Below are positions 23,884-37,967 of a stretch of DNA of 64,000 nucleotides, piece by piece (within the stretch, counting starts at the first letter, position 1; each line of letters begins with the position of its first letter). The notes beneath the pieces were generated by a model. The model made no database searches. It was not told the DNA's origin and worked only from the letters and a program-made list of their open reading frames with translations. Source of the stretch: Montifringilla adamsi (Eukaryota > Chordata > Aves > Passeriformes > Passeridae). Location: contig JAGGNK010015447.1 in NCBI GenBank assembly GCA_017590115.1, positions 1,054,001-1,118,000 of the forward strand, read 5' to 3'. The translations under genes and the position numbers were made by a program.

Positions 23884-26800
23884 GAAGTCAGGGCAAAACC
23901 CAGTTCTGGGGTATGCATTTAGAAGCCTTTTTCATTTTTATTGGATTTTCTCATCCTGGAATACAATTAGAGAAATAGTACCATGAGAGAATACCAAGTA
24001 GTATTTTGCAGAAAGTCAGAAATGCACACTACATTTTCTGAAGGCACTCGACTTTTATATGAGATCATGCTATCCATTATTCCCTACTGATGTCTGGTCT
24101 GTGATATTCCAGATATTCCTCAAGAATACTAGAGAAAATACAGACACCTTGGCAACTCCTCTAAAGAAAGCACAAATCCAGTTTATTCATAAAATTACTA
24201 CAGAATATTGTATCATCATAATAATCAGCCACAATATTCAGGTTGTTATTTCTACAGCTCATGTGCTAGTATTAACTTTTTACAAGTGCAGATGTTTTGC
24301 CTTTTTTGCAGTTGGATAGCACAGGCCCTTCTTTTAGGTATTTTCAATTCCTTACTGACATTTCTTCCGGATGCATTCCTTGCTGTAAACTGTCTTTGCA
24401 TGAGTAGGGAGTATCAGCATTTCAGCAAGAGATTCACAGTGTGGCAGAGTCTTAGTAGACTGTTAGGAGCAGATTAAACACCAAACAGCTGGTAAATATT
24501 ATTAATTAATTATTAAATTTTGGGCTCCAAAACACTTAAAAAGTTCCAGAACAAATGACTGTGCCATGATCTACTGTACAGGAGTTCACCTATCCCTGGC
24601 CACTGCCCGCCTTCTGGAAGCACAGGTTTTGTGACCTCAGCAAGCTTTGAAAGAAGATTTTTTTTTCCTGAGTTTTTTTACATCTTATGCAATGTAAGAA
24701 AAGACTGAAATGAAATTGTGGCAGCAACAGTGAGAGAAAAAGAGAGTCAAGAGAAAAAACAACAACATGGAAAATAACCTCAAGCTATAATATTGTAATG
24801 TCAGAAGTCAACTCAGCAAGAATTAGGATGATGCTGTACAGGGCAATAGTTTCCCAATGGATCCTCTGCTGCACAGCAAGCAGGCCCAACATCTGTGTGC
24901 ATGGGGCTGGTAGGCTTTTAGGAAGGGCAGGACCTGGGGGGTTGCCTTTCAAGAAGATTTATAGAATTCCTTTGCCTCTGGAGACCTCTGTTCCCAGCAT
25001 TTGGCCAATCTAATTCGTCAGGAAGAAAGACAGGAACATTGAGCAGATCGCCATCCTTCTGTTAAAAAGTAATCTAAATGAGTGAAAAGATGTGCGTATT
25101 TTATGAAAGCTGCACTTCCCGACATCCTCAGGCTGTGTGGAGAACTTAACAAAATAAAACCCTGTAATAGCAAATGATTCAACCTAAGGAATCAAATTTT
25201 CAGGCAGCCTAAATTGCCCTGATGAGCTTCCTTCAAGCGTTGTTTCCACTGAAGGAAGATATTTGGATCACAGTAAATACAGCTGACTCAAGATAGCCAT
25301 AGTTTAACAAAAAGGAACCTTAAATTACTAATTATTCAGGAGAGCAGAAATGTGTTGTCAGAAAATATCAGGATCAAAGTTGTTTCAGTTTTCATTTTTT
25401 CAGAATTCAAAAGAATCCTCAGCTATTTTAGCTATTCCTCTTTCAAAGGGCTCTGATTGTGAACTGGCAAAAATAAAAATGAGGACCACAAAAAAAGGAA
25501 GACACCACATGCAACTGAGACAAAGATCAAAGAGCTCAAGTACCTGTGGTAATCTGGGCAGTTGGACTAAGATGTTGAAAGATGACTGGATGGTTATGTT
25601 TTGTTCTTTCAACTACCATGTAACAGCAACACTGAAAAAAGAATATATGTATAAAACATTTAAACACAGACACGATCTTCTGAGTACAAAGAGATAATAG
25701 CTAGATATTAATATTTATTTCTCACATGTGACCCAGGATCTATTTTCTTTTAGTTTGGTAGGAATGTTTTTATCATATCAACAAATCATTATTTTGCCTT
25801 CAGAAATCTCACTGATAGCTTACAGTGATAGTGCATTTCAAACAGGTTGCTTCATTCTCTTCTATGCTGCTGTATTTAGTTACTACAGCATGGCATGACC
25901 TAGGGTAGCCAATACTGCATTTATAAACAATAACAATTTATTGAAGCATGAGATAATGTTATTCATTTCCATCTCAGGCCACCATGTGCACAGATGAAGT
26001 AATAGAGCACTGAGCTCAAAATACCTCAGAAGGTCGTGTGTGTGTGTGTATTTTCAGCAATTCCATTGTCTATTAAATTCTTCCACCTCTTCAGCTTCCA
26101 GTGATGCGATCAGATCAGTGATGAGCTTTGTTGCTCAAGCCCTCATTTTGACTACCCTGTATTGAAATATTCTGCCAACAGAAGCTGATGGGATGGCACA
26201 TCCAGTCCAACCTTGTGGGCAGTGCAGCAAGGTACTTCCATAAAGCCATTTTCATAATGCAAATGCATCAACCTCCTCTATATGCATAAATACTCTCTTA
26301 CCAAGTGCTTTTTGGGCAGTCAGGATGTTTGACTCTTCCACTAGAAACACCTTCACTGAATAATTGTGGTGATTGCCAGGCTCTACCATTTTGACTCTGC
26401 AAGCATGGTCCTCAGAAGCTTTCTGAGTAGGTAAATCTGGATTAAGTTTTAGCTCTTAAAAATGTTTTTAAAAAATCCAAGAAAAATAAAACAAAAAGGA
26501 ACTCCAAAGTGCTTGTGTGATTTTGTGATTGGTCACTGAGAATGCTCATTTTTCTCGTATGAAAAGTTATTTGTTTGTGTGAAAAAAAAAGCTTGAGAGA
26601 ATGGTAAATTTGCTTTTCTATCATTGTAAAGAAGGGCAGAGAGAGGAAATTAACTTTCAGAAATTACAAATAACAAGTATAGAAAGCAATGAAACTAACA
26701 AAGCCATAATCTTCTACTTATTTCACTACTCATGTGGTTAAAAATTTATGAAGCAAAAATATATTTTAAATTAAACTTTAAGAAGATTTGTTGTTGTTTG

Positions 26801-29800
26801 TTGCTCTTTTTGAGTTTAGAAGTTCTTATATAATGTTTTCTAGACAGCAGACACAATTTCAGCAATCTGGGCTTTTTGAAGATTACTTTTCCTGCTTGTG
26901 AATTAACTTGAGTAAAAAGATCCGATTTCATAGCAAAGATGAATATACATCCAAATTTTGGGAGGGGAGACAGTGCTGGAGCTCAATTATTCCATCATGT
27001 CCAAGAGGATGCTTGGAGGAAAAAAGAAATCACCAAAACCTCCAGAAAACACTGTTTATGTGTGGAGTAGGAAAGGCGAAGGCTTAGTTTAATTAAAAGA
27101 TTTAATGGGGGGAGAGGTTGAAAAGACCCACAGAAGATGTTAGGCAGCACCAGGGATGCCTGGCGGATTTCTGGATTATCTGACATGGACAGAGTGTCCC
27201 ATCTCTATCCACTCCTTTTTCAAACAACACCTAGGCTAAGCTTTGCAATACATGGCTTTGAAACTGCCCCCCTTGAAACCTGCAATGCAGGAAGCGAAGT
27301 GCTCTCCTTGTTGAAGTTATGAGGTCTGATGTAAAAAGGAGAGTTTTTTATCATCCAGCTTGAAAGAAACTGGAGAAAACAATTCCCTCCCCCTTTCCCT
27401 TCAGATGGAAAATGTATTGCATGATTCAGCCTCCCTGTTTAGAGCAGTCTGAAGGTAGCGAGGCTGAAAAAAAGAAAAATGGGTGTTGAGCAACCTCACA
27501 GATGCCACTCAAACCCTTCTTGTAGCAGCGAGCTCTGAGACTTCAGGACAAATGCAAATGTCTGGCATTTATTGGACCTGGAAAGTTGTTTAAAAAGCTT
27601 TGTTTGAATGCTCATCAAGGTTAGGCGGGAAGGGGAAGGGGAAGGGAAGGGAAGGGAAGGGGAAGGGAAATGGAGGCAGGATGACAGCTTTCCACCCTGA
27701 GGGGGAGATTTACTTGGCAGCAGGAGCCTCTTTTACTGAACTCTTTGCAATCCTCATCCGTACTAGTCATCTGGCTTTGAAACCTCCAGTCATCATTATT
27801 CACTCTATTTCTAGCATGACATTTTCTTCAGCAGAATTTCATATGTCTTCTGTGGCATGTTATTGTCTCTTTTATGAATGTTAACAAGTTTTCCTGGAGG
27901 AAATGGGGGAAAATTTAAAAAAAAAAAAACAATTAAAGAAAGAAATTGACCAATTGAACTCCTGAGAAAAACAGAAAGGAATAAAACAAATAAAAATCAA
28001 TCTATAAAAACAGCTCTAAATTTAAAAAAAAATTCTTCATTTACTTTACTAAAACATTATTCTAGCATTTTGAAATGTTACTATGGAGGAGTGGAGAATT
28101 AGTATCATGTTGACAAGGGAACAAACACATGGGTAACTGAGAGAGAGGTTGTTAAGATGCTTAATATGAAATTTGTCTTTCTTCATTCATACTACTTTCA
28201 AGATTAAATTTACATGCAAAAAATAATCCCATTGCTAAACACTTACCATTGCTCCAGTAAAAATGTGAACGTTCAGGGGACATATGTGGAATATTGCAAT
28301 CCAGGGAGGAAAGGAAGAAAAAAATAACATAATGCTCCTGGGGTTTCTGAGGAAAAAGAGCACTCTTGCCATGACTTTAAACTGCAGTGAAAATATATGC
28401 TGTCTATTAATCACTGCAAAGTTCCAAGACATTTGAAAAGAGATCTAAAACCTTCTGCATAAATCAGCATTATTCATTGTTCTACAGAAAAGCAAAAATG
28501 CATGTAGACAACACTGACTTGTAATCGTGCATGAGGTGATGCAGCATTAACTCTGTTTAGTAAGGATTCTGCCAGAATCACTTCCTGGGGAAGATGTACC
28601 TCTCAAGCCTTCTGCTCTTTCCAATGCAGCACTTCTGACAGGGGATGGGGCATTTCTTCCTCAAGTGATGTGCTGCCAGTGTTTGGTGCCGCAAAGTGAC
28701 ACTGACTTCATGCTGTGATGGAAATGTACTTTTGGGGGCTTGTGTGCTGACATAATGAACTGCTCCTAATATATATTGTCTGACTGTTACCCAAAGCTTT
28801 GATCATTCTTGAGCACAGAAGAACCTTTTACATAGTGAATGACGAGGCAAAGTACCCAGTTGTTTATTTTTGACTGTTGTACATTAACTATGATCTCTTC
28901 ACTTTGTTTTATTCAAGCCTCAGTTTCACCCAATAGAAAATATATATATTAAAATATATCAGCCTCATAAATATGGCAGGAGGACTAATCAATCTGCTTT
29001 TACAGGAATCCTGAGAGACTAGGAATTTTTGTAACCGTTTACTTCCAGAAATTTTTTCTTCTTCATCTGCCTACCATTTTCAAATATGTTGCTCTAGCTT
29101 TCCAGAAACAGTTTTTTTAAGCTGCAGATCATTTAAAGCTGAGGAAAGTTCTAAAAATACTCTCAATGTGTGAATATAGTCACTCAAAGTTTGTTTTCTT
29201 AGCTGTATTCACTAAAGCCATAGCACTTCTGGAATTACATAAAAATAAATATGAAGACTTGCAGACATTTTTCTGACATGCACTTTTCCTGACATATAAA
29301 AACTGTGAGCCTTTACCACTGTATTAGCTAAAACTGTACACCTCGGTACAGTTTAAAATATGAGGATGTAAAGGTCTGTTGGATCAAAGTCCACATTCTT
29401 TTTGAAAACAGATGTTGCTATAAATAAGACTCCTTCCATCTTGTATAAAGTAAGTCTGTGCATATATCCAAGCAAACAGGTTTTCAGCTTTTTGCAAAAA
29501 GTGTGAAATATCATTCTTTCTGAAATTCCAAGGAATTTGCCCAGGAGACGGTATGTCTTTGTGGACATGCACATCCTAGCAGGGCCCTAAGGAAAGATAG
29601 GTGAAAATTGTCTTGCGATTTCAGTGGAAATATCAACAAAACCTAAATCTTGGACATGACTTTTAGAACTAGGACTTTGAAATCTCTGCCTAGTGGTAGA
29701 TTTGGCAGCTTGAAAAAGGAGACAGCTTATAAAAACTGCTTCAAACTCATTATTAAATGTATTGAGGAAAAACACATACATCAATTAAATAAATTTTTAA

Positions 29801-30904
29801 AAATAGGCTTGAAAAACCATCATTGGGCACAAGATGCCCAAATATCTTGATAATAGGCCCCAAATAAAGAAGCTTTTGAAATCTTGCTGTGAGTTCAAGG
29901 GAGCAGTTAGCAGAGCAAATCAAACACACCACTTGAGGGATGATGTTTAGCCATACATTTTGGCAACTTACCGCTACCACAAACTGCATCACATTCTCAG
30001 AGCCTAATTTAATATTTTGGACTGGGGCATCTTCTGCTCTTGGAGACCCATTATTCTGGATTCTGTAAGAAGGGCAATTTCCTTGTCTAGATTAATATTT
30101 TAATGGCTTTTTTCCTAATTGTTCTGCTTGCTGCTATGAGTTAGATTGCCTGGAAGCAAAATTTGTGTGACTCAATCATTTGTATATTCTAAACAGAGAT
30201 GGAGAGAGAGGAAGGAAGAAGCATGAATAAAATATAAAATTAAAATGCATTGCTTTGTCTGACCTGCTTTAAATGCCAGATTAATGTCTGCTTGATTTAG
30301 TTTTGGGGGTTTTTTCCCTTGTTCATCTAACAAATGGTTTCATAGCACTGTGTTGAACACACTTTAATTTTACCACTAAAGCCCTGGGTCCCAATTGAGG
30401 TTATTAGTACTACGACATGAGCTCTAAAAGCTCAATAGCTTAGACACAAATCTTTCTAAAGAGAAAAGATTTCATGTGCATCGCTCCTGAATTAATTTAA
30501 CTCTAAAGCACCTTCTCTAAATTGGAATATGTTTCCTATTCATTTCTTGAGCTGTTGTGTTTAAATAAAAGCCTCCTCATGGTCCATTTAGTTTTACTAC
30601 CTGTACTTTAACCATTGGACCAAGAAACACAAAGACTTGGAAGCCATGATGCCTGCTCTCTATACCCAGCTCTGTCATTCTCCCAGCGCTCCCAGCTGCT
30701 TTGATTTCCTCAGTGGAGAGGGAAAAGGTGATAAAATTTTCAGATATTTAAAGCAATTTATACCAACTCTGTAGCTGTTATTAAATTCTAAAAGGTTGGC
30801 TTGTACTTTATCTCTTACCATAATAAATTCCAGTGCAGGAACATTTTCCAAATGATAAAGGTATTGCAGCCCTTCTTTTAGGAAAAAAACCAGAAGGAAT
30901 CCCA
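23884..30904. other. AT-rich non-coding stretch
   Basis: About 7 kb without a recognisable gene or large repeat. Small features are a (TG)n run near 26,038-26,050, the (GGGAA)n tract at 27,626-27,669 and several A runs. Frames are short and unsupported. Confidence 0.45.
27626..27669. repeat. (GGGAA/GGGGAA)n purine microsatellite
   Basis: Tandem GGGGAA and GGGAA units over about 44 bases, all purine on the plus strand. Confidence 0.9.
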
Positions 30905-31078
30905 TCCTGTCAGCTTCTTCTGCCCAGAGAAGCTGTGGTTGCCCCATCCCTGGAAGTGTCCAAGGCTGGGTTGGATGGGGTTTGGAGCAACCTGAGATAG
31001 TGGAAGGTGTCCCTGACCATGGCAGGGTGTGGAACAAGATGAGCTTTAAGGTCCCTTTCAATAGAATATAGTTCTATT
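30905..31078 (+). mobile_element. CR1 LINE 3' end
   Basis: Plus-strand CR1 tail. The blocks 'agagaagctgtggttgccccatccctgg', 'gttggatggggtttggagcaacctg' and 'gtggaaggtgtccctgaccatggcagg' lead to the terminal repeat 'atagaatatagttctat'. It is 5' truncated. The 128-codon minus-strand frame here is its antisense shadow. Confidence 0.88.
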
Positions 31079-34000
31079 ACATAATTTAGCTATAAAATAA
31101 ATTAGAGCATTCTGCAGAGATTCATTAGTAGAACTTGTTGAGATCTGCATTTCTATTTTTTTGTTAAGTTTTGAAATTTGTCTTTGTCTAAATGACGAAT
31201 GAAAATCAGTTTGTGAAACCAGTTTTCCTTTGGTTTTGTTTTGCAGAGCTCAGAAAATGTCATTGAAGAAAATTGCTTTGGGGAATTTACCATTTTTAAA
31301 TTGCACTTTGAAATATGAAGTGTCAACCCAAACATGACATTAAAAAAAAAAAAAGTACTATGTAGTGATTTTTCACTACTAACAATAACAACATTAGGTA
31401 GTAATAGTGCTGCCAGTAGTCTACTTTAGAATGAAATAGAACATTTGAAGGTTTTTAAAGTATTATGGACACTTGTCTCTTAATGAGAACTGAGATTTCT
31501 TAAGTAAATGTGACTGGGTGTGACTTGTATTACTACAGCATAAATGTTCAGGTATTCGAGGGGAGGATATTTGACCTAGTACAAATTAGCTACTGTATTT
31601 AATAATCTTGTGAAGAAAAGTTATATTTTAGTATTGTAAGAAGACACTGAAATCATGCAATACATGATGAAGTTACAAATTGTGCAAAAAATAGAACCCC
31701 ATGCATAATCACCAAAGCTATTTGTAGACAACTTTTGAATAAACACTTTTTATCTGATTTTCCCAATGCTCTTGAACCACTCTGAGCATTCATCCCTTTC
31801 ACTCCTTGTTTAGGGAGTTCCTTTAGCTGGGATGTGGCATTGCCACCCAGGTTCACACGAGATTGTCAGATGTGCCAAATAGGAAAGCAGTAACACAAAT
31901 TGTAGTCCTGACCTTCATCTGCAGCCACCTGATCTCATCTCCAAATTTCCCTTCAGCCACTCCTGATGCCTCTTAACGCACACTGACTTTTTAAGGGAAT
32001 AAATTTGTCACTTACAGAACACTGAGGAAACAGCGAGGTCACCTTAACTGCACATACTTCAGAGAGAGTTCAGAAGTGCTTAAAATGTGTTGTAAAAAAA
32101 ATGATGAGTCAAGGGAACAGCTCATGCAAGTGTTTGTGATGTCCTGTGTCTCATCTGAGTAAGGCCAGATGAAAGAGAACAAACAAATGAGAAAAACATT
32201 TCTCATTCAGAGCAGGATAACCCTAATCTCTGCCAGTATTAATTAGATGAATAAGAATTTGCACTGAGATAATCGGTGAGCATGTTGTTCATTCCCAGGA
32301 AGCGGAGAAGGATGGGGGTCATATGGGGGTTGTGTGTGTGTGTATTAAATTTCTGTGAACTGCACATCATGGTTAGAGTGAATGATTAGGACAGTAGTTA
32401 ATGCAGCTAGGCTTCCTCCTCCTCCTCCAATGGGCAGCTTCAGCCAGAGCAAACCTGTCTTCACAGAGCCCTTCTGCAGTCCCTGAAAAGAGGGAGGCTC
32501 ATCCAGGGTCTGACACATCACATCCCTTCAGTCCTAAAAGGCATACTGGGACAACTTTTCAATTTTTTCCTCAACCATAAAGCAATAATCTTATCCTATA
32601 TTCCACAGGTACCTCTAAGGGTGCTGCAAGGTGTACCTCAGAGCAGCAAACCTTTTCATAGTGTATTTGAATACAGTTTACAGGATTTTTCACCTGCAGT
32701 AAGAGGTTGTTAAGGACTGCAGCGAAAAGAAATTGAAAATCACTGCTTGGGTGCAGCCTAATAAGATTGTCCTTGAGGATCTAAAGTTAGATGCTCTGAA
32801 AAAGCCTTATATGCTGTTTTCCATTTTCAAAGCTGTGCAAATGTGAGATTTAATCCACTGAAGAAGCTCTGTGAAAACTTAGATCTTCCTGCAGTGTTGC
32901 ACTGCATGGTCTGACACACTCGCATAGCAGCTCTAGGATGCACCCAATTACCAATGCCTTGCTCTGTACTCTGATTTCAGCTTATTGCCTACCCTGCTTT
33001 GGCACATTTTCTCTCTCCTTTTATTTTTCTTCTCAAAAGGATTCTTTGCTGCCCTCTACTTGTCACAGTCAATTACAGCAGCACAAAATGCTACCGAAGC
33101 AGAACAGTTCACATCCAGCCCTCACTTGAGTAAGGTACAAAGCAACTGTACGAGTATTCCCCTGTGTTCTTTTTCTTTTCTTGAACACCTTTTAGTGACA
33201 GTCAAATTCTTTCAGCAGAACACTGAGGTGACAATACTGCTGCTGCATAGTTCATCGGAAGCAGTTTTGGGAAGTGCTGGAGCAGAGCACAGCTCCTTTG
33301 AAATATATGGAAATGTATGTTGGCATTGTGCAGTTGGATTTGGGGAGATTTATTTTCCATTTTGCTTTGTTGTATATCCAGATTTGTTTTGTTGATAATT
33401 CGGGAGGACATCCATGCATGTCCAGATCTCTATTTCTTCCTGAAGCTAAGGAAAATATATCAGAGGGGTTAATTCACCTTATTCACCAGCAGGGAGGAGT
33501 GGGGATCCAGTGTAGACAAGGGATTCACCAGTGAACTGCTTTCTCTGTCCCGAGGCCCTGAAGGTGCACCCAGGAAATGCTAATGAGAGATGAGGAGGGT
33601 ATAACAGCTCCCTGACTCTGGTTAATGCAGTCCCAGTCCAGACAGATCAGTAACCGGGCTCTGCCAGTTTTGGCAGTGAGCTCTGATTAGGTTGGATGTA
33701 GCAAGATACATCAGCTGAGGAAACAACTGCACCTTTCCCCGTGCTGGGTCTGTGTTTGCAGAACACCAAGCACATCAGAACAGCCCTGCGTGGTGGCTGT
33801 GTCTTGTTCTGTGGAAGCAAGAGGATGAATGGAAGGCAGTGTTTCAGGGTATGTCTGCTTTGGAAACCATCCAACCACCCAAAAAACAGCCCCAAACAGA
33901 AACAGGAGGTGTTCACACTACATGGCTTAGTAGCCAGATCATGTTAAATGACAGTGATCAGGCAAACTCCTGTATTATCAGAGGTTAAAATCTTCATTAA

Positions 34001-35419
34001 AAAAAAAAAAGCAAAAAAAAAAAGCTGTCACAATTAATTTGATATCGTTATATCATTGATGGGTGGTGAGAGAAGAAGTGCCTCATATCTGAAATTATAT
34101 TCAGAAGATTGTAGTTTTTTTCAACAATAACTCTCAGCCTAAAGAACAGGAATAGCAAGAGAGCAGTATCACATGAGCTGGCTGTATTGCCTGTTGAATG
34201 ATTACCAGGAATGGATTTGATGCATGCTATCACTAAACAGTACTAAGCAATGACAAGTAAGTGGTTTTGGAATATTTTGGCTGACAAGGAAGAGTTGAAG
34301 AGTTAAAAAATTATTTTAACAGGGGATGTAAAGGGTGCTCTCTTCTTTTTTAAAAAAAATATTTAAATCAGTAGTTTCAGTTTATCTGATCTGTTCCTTT
34401 CTTAGCAGGGACATTCTATGCAAAGATGATGCTTGTCATCATCTATATCTGTTATATTACCCTGGTTGGTGATATCCCACAATCAGCTCCAGAGGATGTT
34501 CCAGAAAGAAAGCTCTCAGACATCTCAGTAGGCTGCTGAACTTTTTTACTTTCCTGATTTGAGCTTCATACCTGAAGCATGAAAGAAGACAGACATGACC
34601 AGCTTCTTTACAGGATTTGTGTGTGAGGAGGGGAAGAGGAGGAAAGAGGGAATGACAAAATGCACACAAAATGATAATAACAGAAAAGCCCCACAAAGCA
34701 TGTAGAAAAGCCCTCAGAGAAACAGGAAAAGTGAAGATGGTTAAGAAGCATAAATTGCTCAGGGACTGACAAGGAGGAGACTGTTGGACAGCACACAGGC
34801 TCCATGCAACCTGTGAAGGAAAAGTTGACATACAAGAAAAGGTGTTCTCTAAGGGATGTGCTGTTCTCTCTCTTCTCCTGCACCAGGTTAAATCACAGGT
34901 GGCTGACTAACGCACCAGTGCTGGTGTCAGATCTCATTAGACTTTTATCCCTCACTGTAGGACCTCTTCTTTGCTCCTGGGGTTCCCCAGAGCCACAGCG
35001 GCTCTAGAGCCTTTCTCCAGAGCTGCCTTTCGAGTCCAGGGCTGAGGAAGGACAGGGCTTGTGCCAGGTGTAGGATTTCTGGCAGCTCAACAGATGCTCA
35101 GAAGATGGATCAGATGAGTAACTTCAATGCTGAGCACAGAGCCAGATGCTGGCTAGATCCCAGAGATGTCTCCAGATGTTCCTCAGTGGTCTTGTCCTGA
35201 AGGAAAGTGGCTTCCTGATGTCTCTGTAGGCCTATAAGGTGGTGACCTGAGACCACTGGAAAGCTGAGAGAATGTTTTCATGTGGCCACAGTCTCTGAGC
35301 TATAGAGGGGCTGGAAAAATACAAGAGGATCCTGGTGCAGTTTTGGGGCAGGAGCAATAGAGTATGCTGCTGACCAAAAAATTCTCACCCAGTGAGGCAC
35401 TGCCGGAAGGATGAGCACC
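31079..35419. other. Non-coding stretch, nothing recognised
   Basis: No gene with support. A (TG)n run lies near 32,330-32,343 and A runs at 33,999-34,022. Several 80-136-codon frames (for example 32,985-33,395) show no domain and are bounded by no convincing splice sites. Confidence 0.4.
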
Positions 35420-35424
35420 ATGGC

Positions 35425-36383
35425 TGTCATGATCTGCTCATACAAGCGGGGGTCATGGTGGTTCGTTAACTGATCTCAGAGTGCAAAAACAACGCAGAGG
35501 GCATTTCAGTATTAATCAAAATAAATGCACCTTTTATTGAGTGCCCACAGCAAATGTGATAGAATGATTAGAAAGGAGATAAAGGAGAGAGAGAGAGAGA
35601 AAGGAGGGGGGGAATATAGCTACCAACGGAGAGACGAAATCCTCATGGTCCGGCCAATAGATCCGTCTTGTCACGTCGGGAAGAATCTCAAGGAATCTGG
35701 TTAACTCAAGTTTCTATTATAGTCCATTACTGAGGGGGGAACAAGTCTTGAAATCATTGAGAGGGAACAGATCCAATAAAGAGTAAGTCCACTGGAATCG
35801 CTGAGGGGAAAAGAAGGTACAGACAGTCCATGTTCTCAGCAGCAGGCGAGAACCATTGTCTTCTTGGTCCAATGGCCACTCCTGCAGGCAAACATCTCAC
35901 TTTTGGTCAGGTCGGCTTTCCCACACACCTCCCCTGTGTTAGGGGTTTCAGTCTCAGTCCTTGGGAGGGGGGAGCGTCTCCATATAGGATTTCATGTCTC
36001 AGTCCTTGAGGGAGAGGCTTCTCCCATCTCAGTCCATCCATCACAGTGGTTAAAAAGCAGATGAGGGATTCTCTGGGGGGGACCATCAAAAGTTGCCCCA
36101 GAAAGACCATTTGGCCAAGAGGTGGGGGAAATTCACGAGATATTGGAGCAGGAACCATGAAGTGGGTGCAAGCATTCAGGGCAAGTCACCTCCCTTTCCC
36201 AGGCTTAGTGTTCCATGGCAGCAAACACACCTGCAAACAATAGCTTGGCAAACCAGCAGGGTCTTGGCAAGCAACCATCTCAAGCAAGGCCAGAATTCCG
36301 ACCAGGGTCTTTTCGGTGGTCCTGATGTCTGTCCTTGAGATGGTGGTGAGGCAAATGAGGGGAACTCCAGACCGTCTCTCACA
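35425..36383 (-). mobile_element. Solo LTR with 5-bp target duplication
   Basis: A 959-bp block begins TGTCATGATC and ends CGTCTCTCACA on the plus strand, with TG...CA termini. It is flanked by the perfect 5-bp repeat ATGGC (35,420-35,424 and 36,384-36,388). Read on the minus strand, an AATAAA (in ACTCAATAAAAGG, about 35,535) lies roughly 110 bp from the 3' end, the usual position of an LTR polyadenylation signal, so I place it on the minus strand. It contains a (GA)n tract (35,585-35,600) and three partly similar units around 'ctcagtccttg(g/a)g' (35,950-36,030). No internal retroviral sequence remains, so recombination between two LTRs is inferred. A 5-bp duplication is typical of class III (ERVL) or some class I elements. 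Confidence 0.8.
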
Positions 36384-36388
36384 ATGGC

Positions 36389-37967
36389 ACTTCTAGTTCA
36401 GGAACAACCTAGAGTTGGAAAGAAGACCTGGAAGAAGAACTGCACAGAAGGTTGGGGCAGGAGAAAAAATAGGATTCCTGCTGAGTGAACCTTGGCATTC
36501 AGGACTTTTCTGACCTTCAAACTAGATGAAATACCACTGAGAAGTAAGTCTCAAAAAAAGCCATCTTGTACTCCAGAATAACTCACACTTCCTCTGCACA
36601 GCCTCAGTGCAGTGATTGAAATAAAACCATGCTTTCAGCAGTCAGACAATGTTTTCAGCTGCAAGGCAGGAGAATGCCAGGTCTGCTCACTTGGCACAAG
36701 TATCTAGTACGTGACTTCCAGATCTGTGGAGATACCACACCACATAACAAGTGATGAACAAGATGAGTGACAAACACCACATCTTAACAATAATCCCTTG
36801 TAAAAGCTCTGGAAGTGAAACCAACACAATTGCATCAGTGATGATTTGCATGTCCCTGGTGGATGCTAACAGGCAAGGCCTGACACAGCCCGAAGTTTAA
36901 AAGTGCCAGCTGCTCCCAGAACAGCTTCAGCATGGGTTTCCTTGGAAAGGTACCCAGGAACAACCTTCTCCTTGCAAGGGATAAGTAGCTCTGAAATGCA
37001 AATGCCAAGGCAAGCACAACAGAGTCATGATGAAGATTGGATGAACTCCTTTGTCAGCAAAAAGGGGGGAAAAAAGAACAAGGAGGTGTGAGAAACAAAA
37101 AACTGCTAAATGATCAAGATGTGAGATAAATACTTTTCTGCTTCAAGTATCCTTGTTTCTTCAAAACCATCTCAGTGTCCCTGCCACTGGCAATCAGTCA
37201 ATTTATTCAAATACTAATCTTATAAATGGAAATGGAAAATTAAAACCATGATGATTGTAAATAGCTATGGTGCTGCTGGCTGAAACATATGAAACACCAA
37301 CACACTCTCATTTTCTGAAAAAAAAATCATAGAAATTCTAATTTGAGCATGAAATGATTCCTTTAGAATTGCTTACAATGTAACTAGTGAGCGAGATACT
37401 ATTCCTTAAACTCATTTTTAAGTGAAAGGACAGTCCTGACCCTGATGTATTGAGGAGCTATAAAAAATGCTAAATAATAGTCAGAATCTGCAAAAACAAG
37501 TATATTTGTCATTAATTCATAGCCCAGCAATGGTCCTTGGGGAAAAAAAAAAAAAAAAAAAAAAAAAAGAAAGAAAGAGAAAAGGACTAAGACATGAAAT
37601 GAGAAGCCACATAACCAGATGAAATCCGTATGTTCGGCCAGAGATCTTTACAGTCTCTTCATGTCACTCAACCTGGCATTGTGTCAGATGAGCCAACACA
37701 ACAGCAGTGCTGTCAGCTACCAAAAACAACAGAGGTCTCCGCATCTGTACTTATTTTGAGGTTAAGTGTCTCTCTTTTTCAGAGACCTTGTTCTTCTGCA
37801 GTTGTCTTTCATTTCCAGAGCTATCAGGGGTGCATCGGGGTGCAGAGGTGCGCATCCAGCTCAGGGGAGACACACTCTTTAGACAGCATGAGCAGAGACT
37901 CAACTCACTGAGAGCAATCACCCAGGGCACCCAATTTGCCAAAGAAAACTGATGGATTATGATGGAT
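36389..37967. other. Non-coding stretch, nothing recognised
   Basis: Unique-looking sequence between two LTRs, with a 26-A run followed by GAAA units at 37,543-37,585. No gene was recognised. Confidence 0.4.
37543..37585. repeat. Poly-A followed by GAAA units
   Basis: 26 A followed by GAAAGAAAGAGAAAAGG. It may be a retroposon tail, but no retroposed body is visible 5' of it. Confidence 0.85.
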
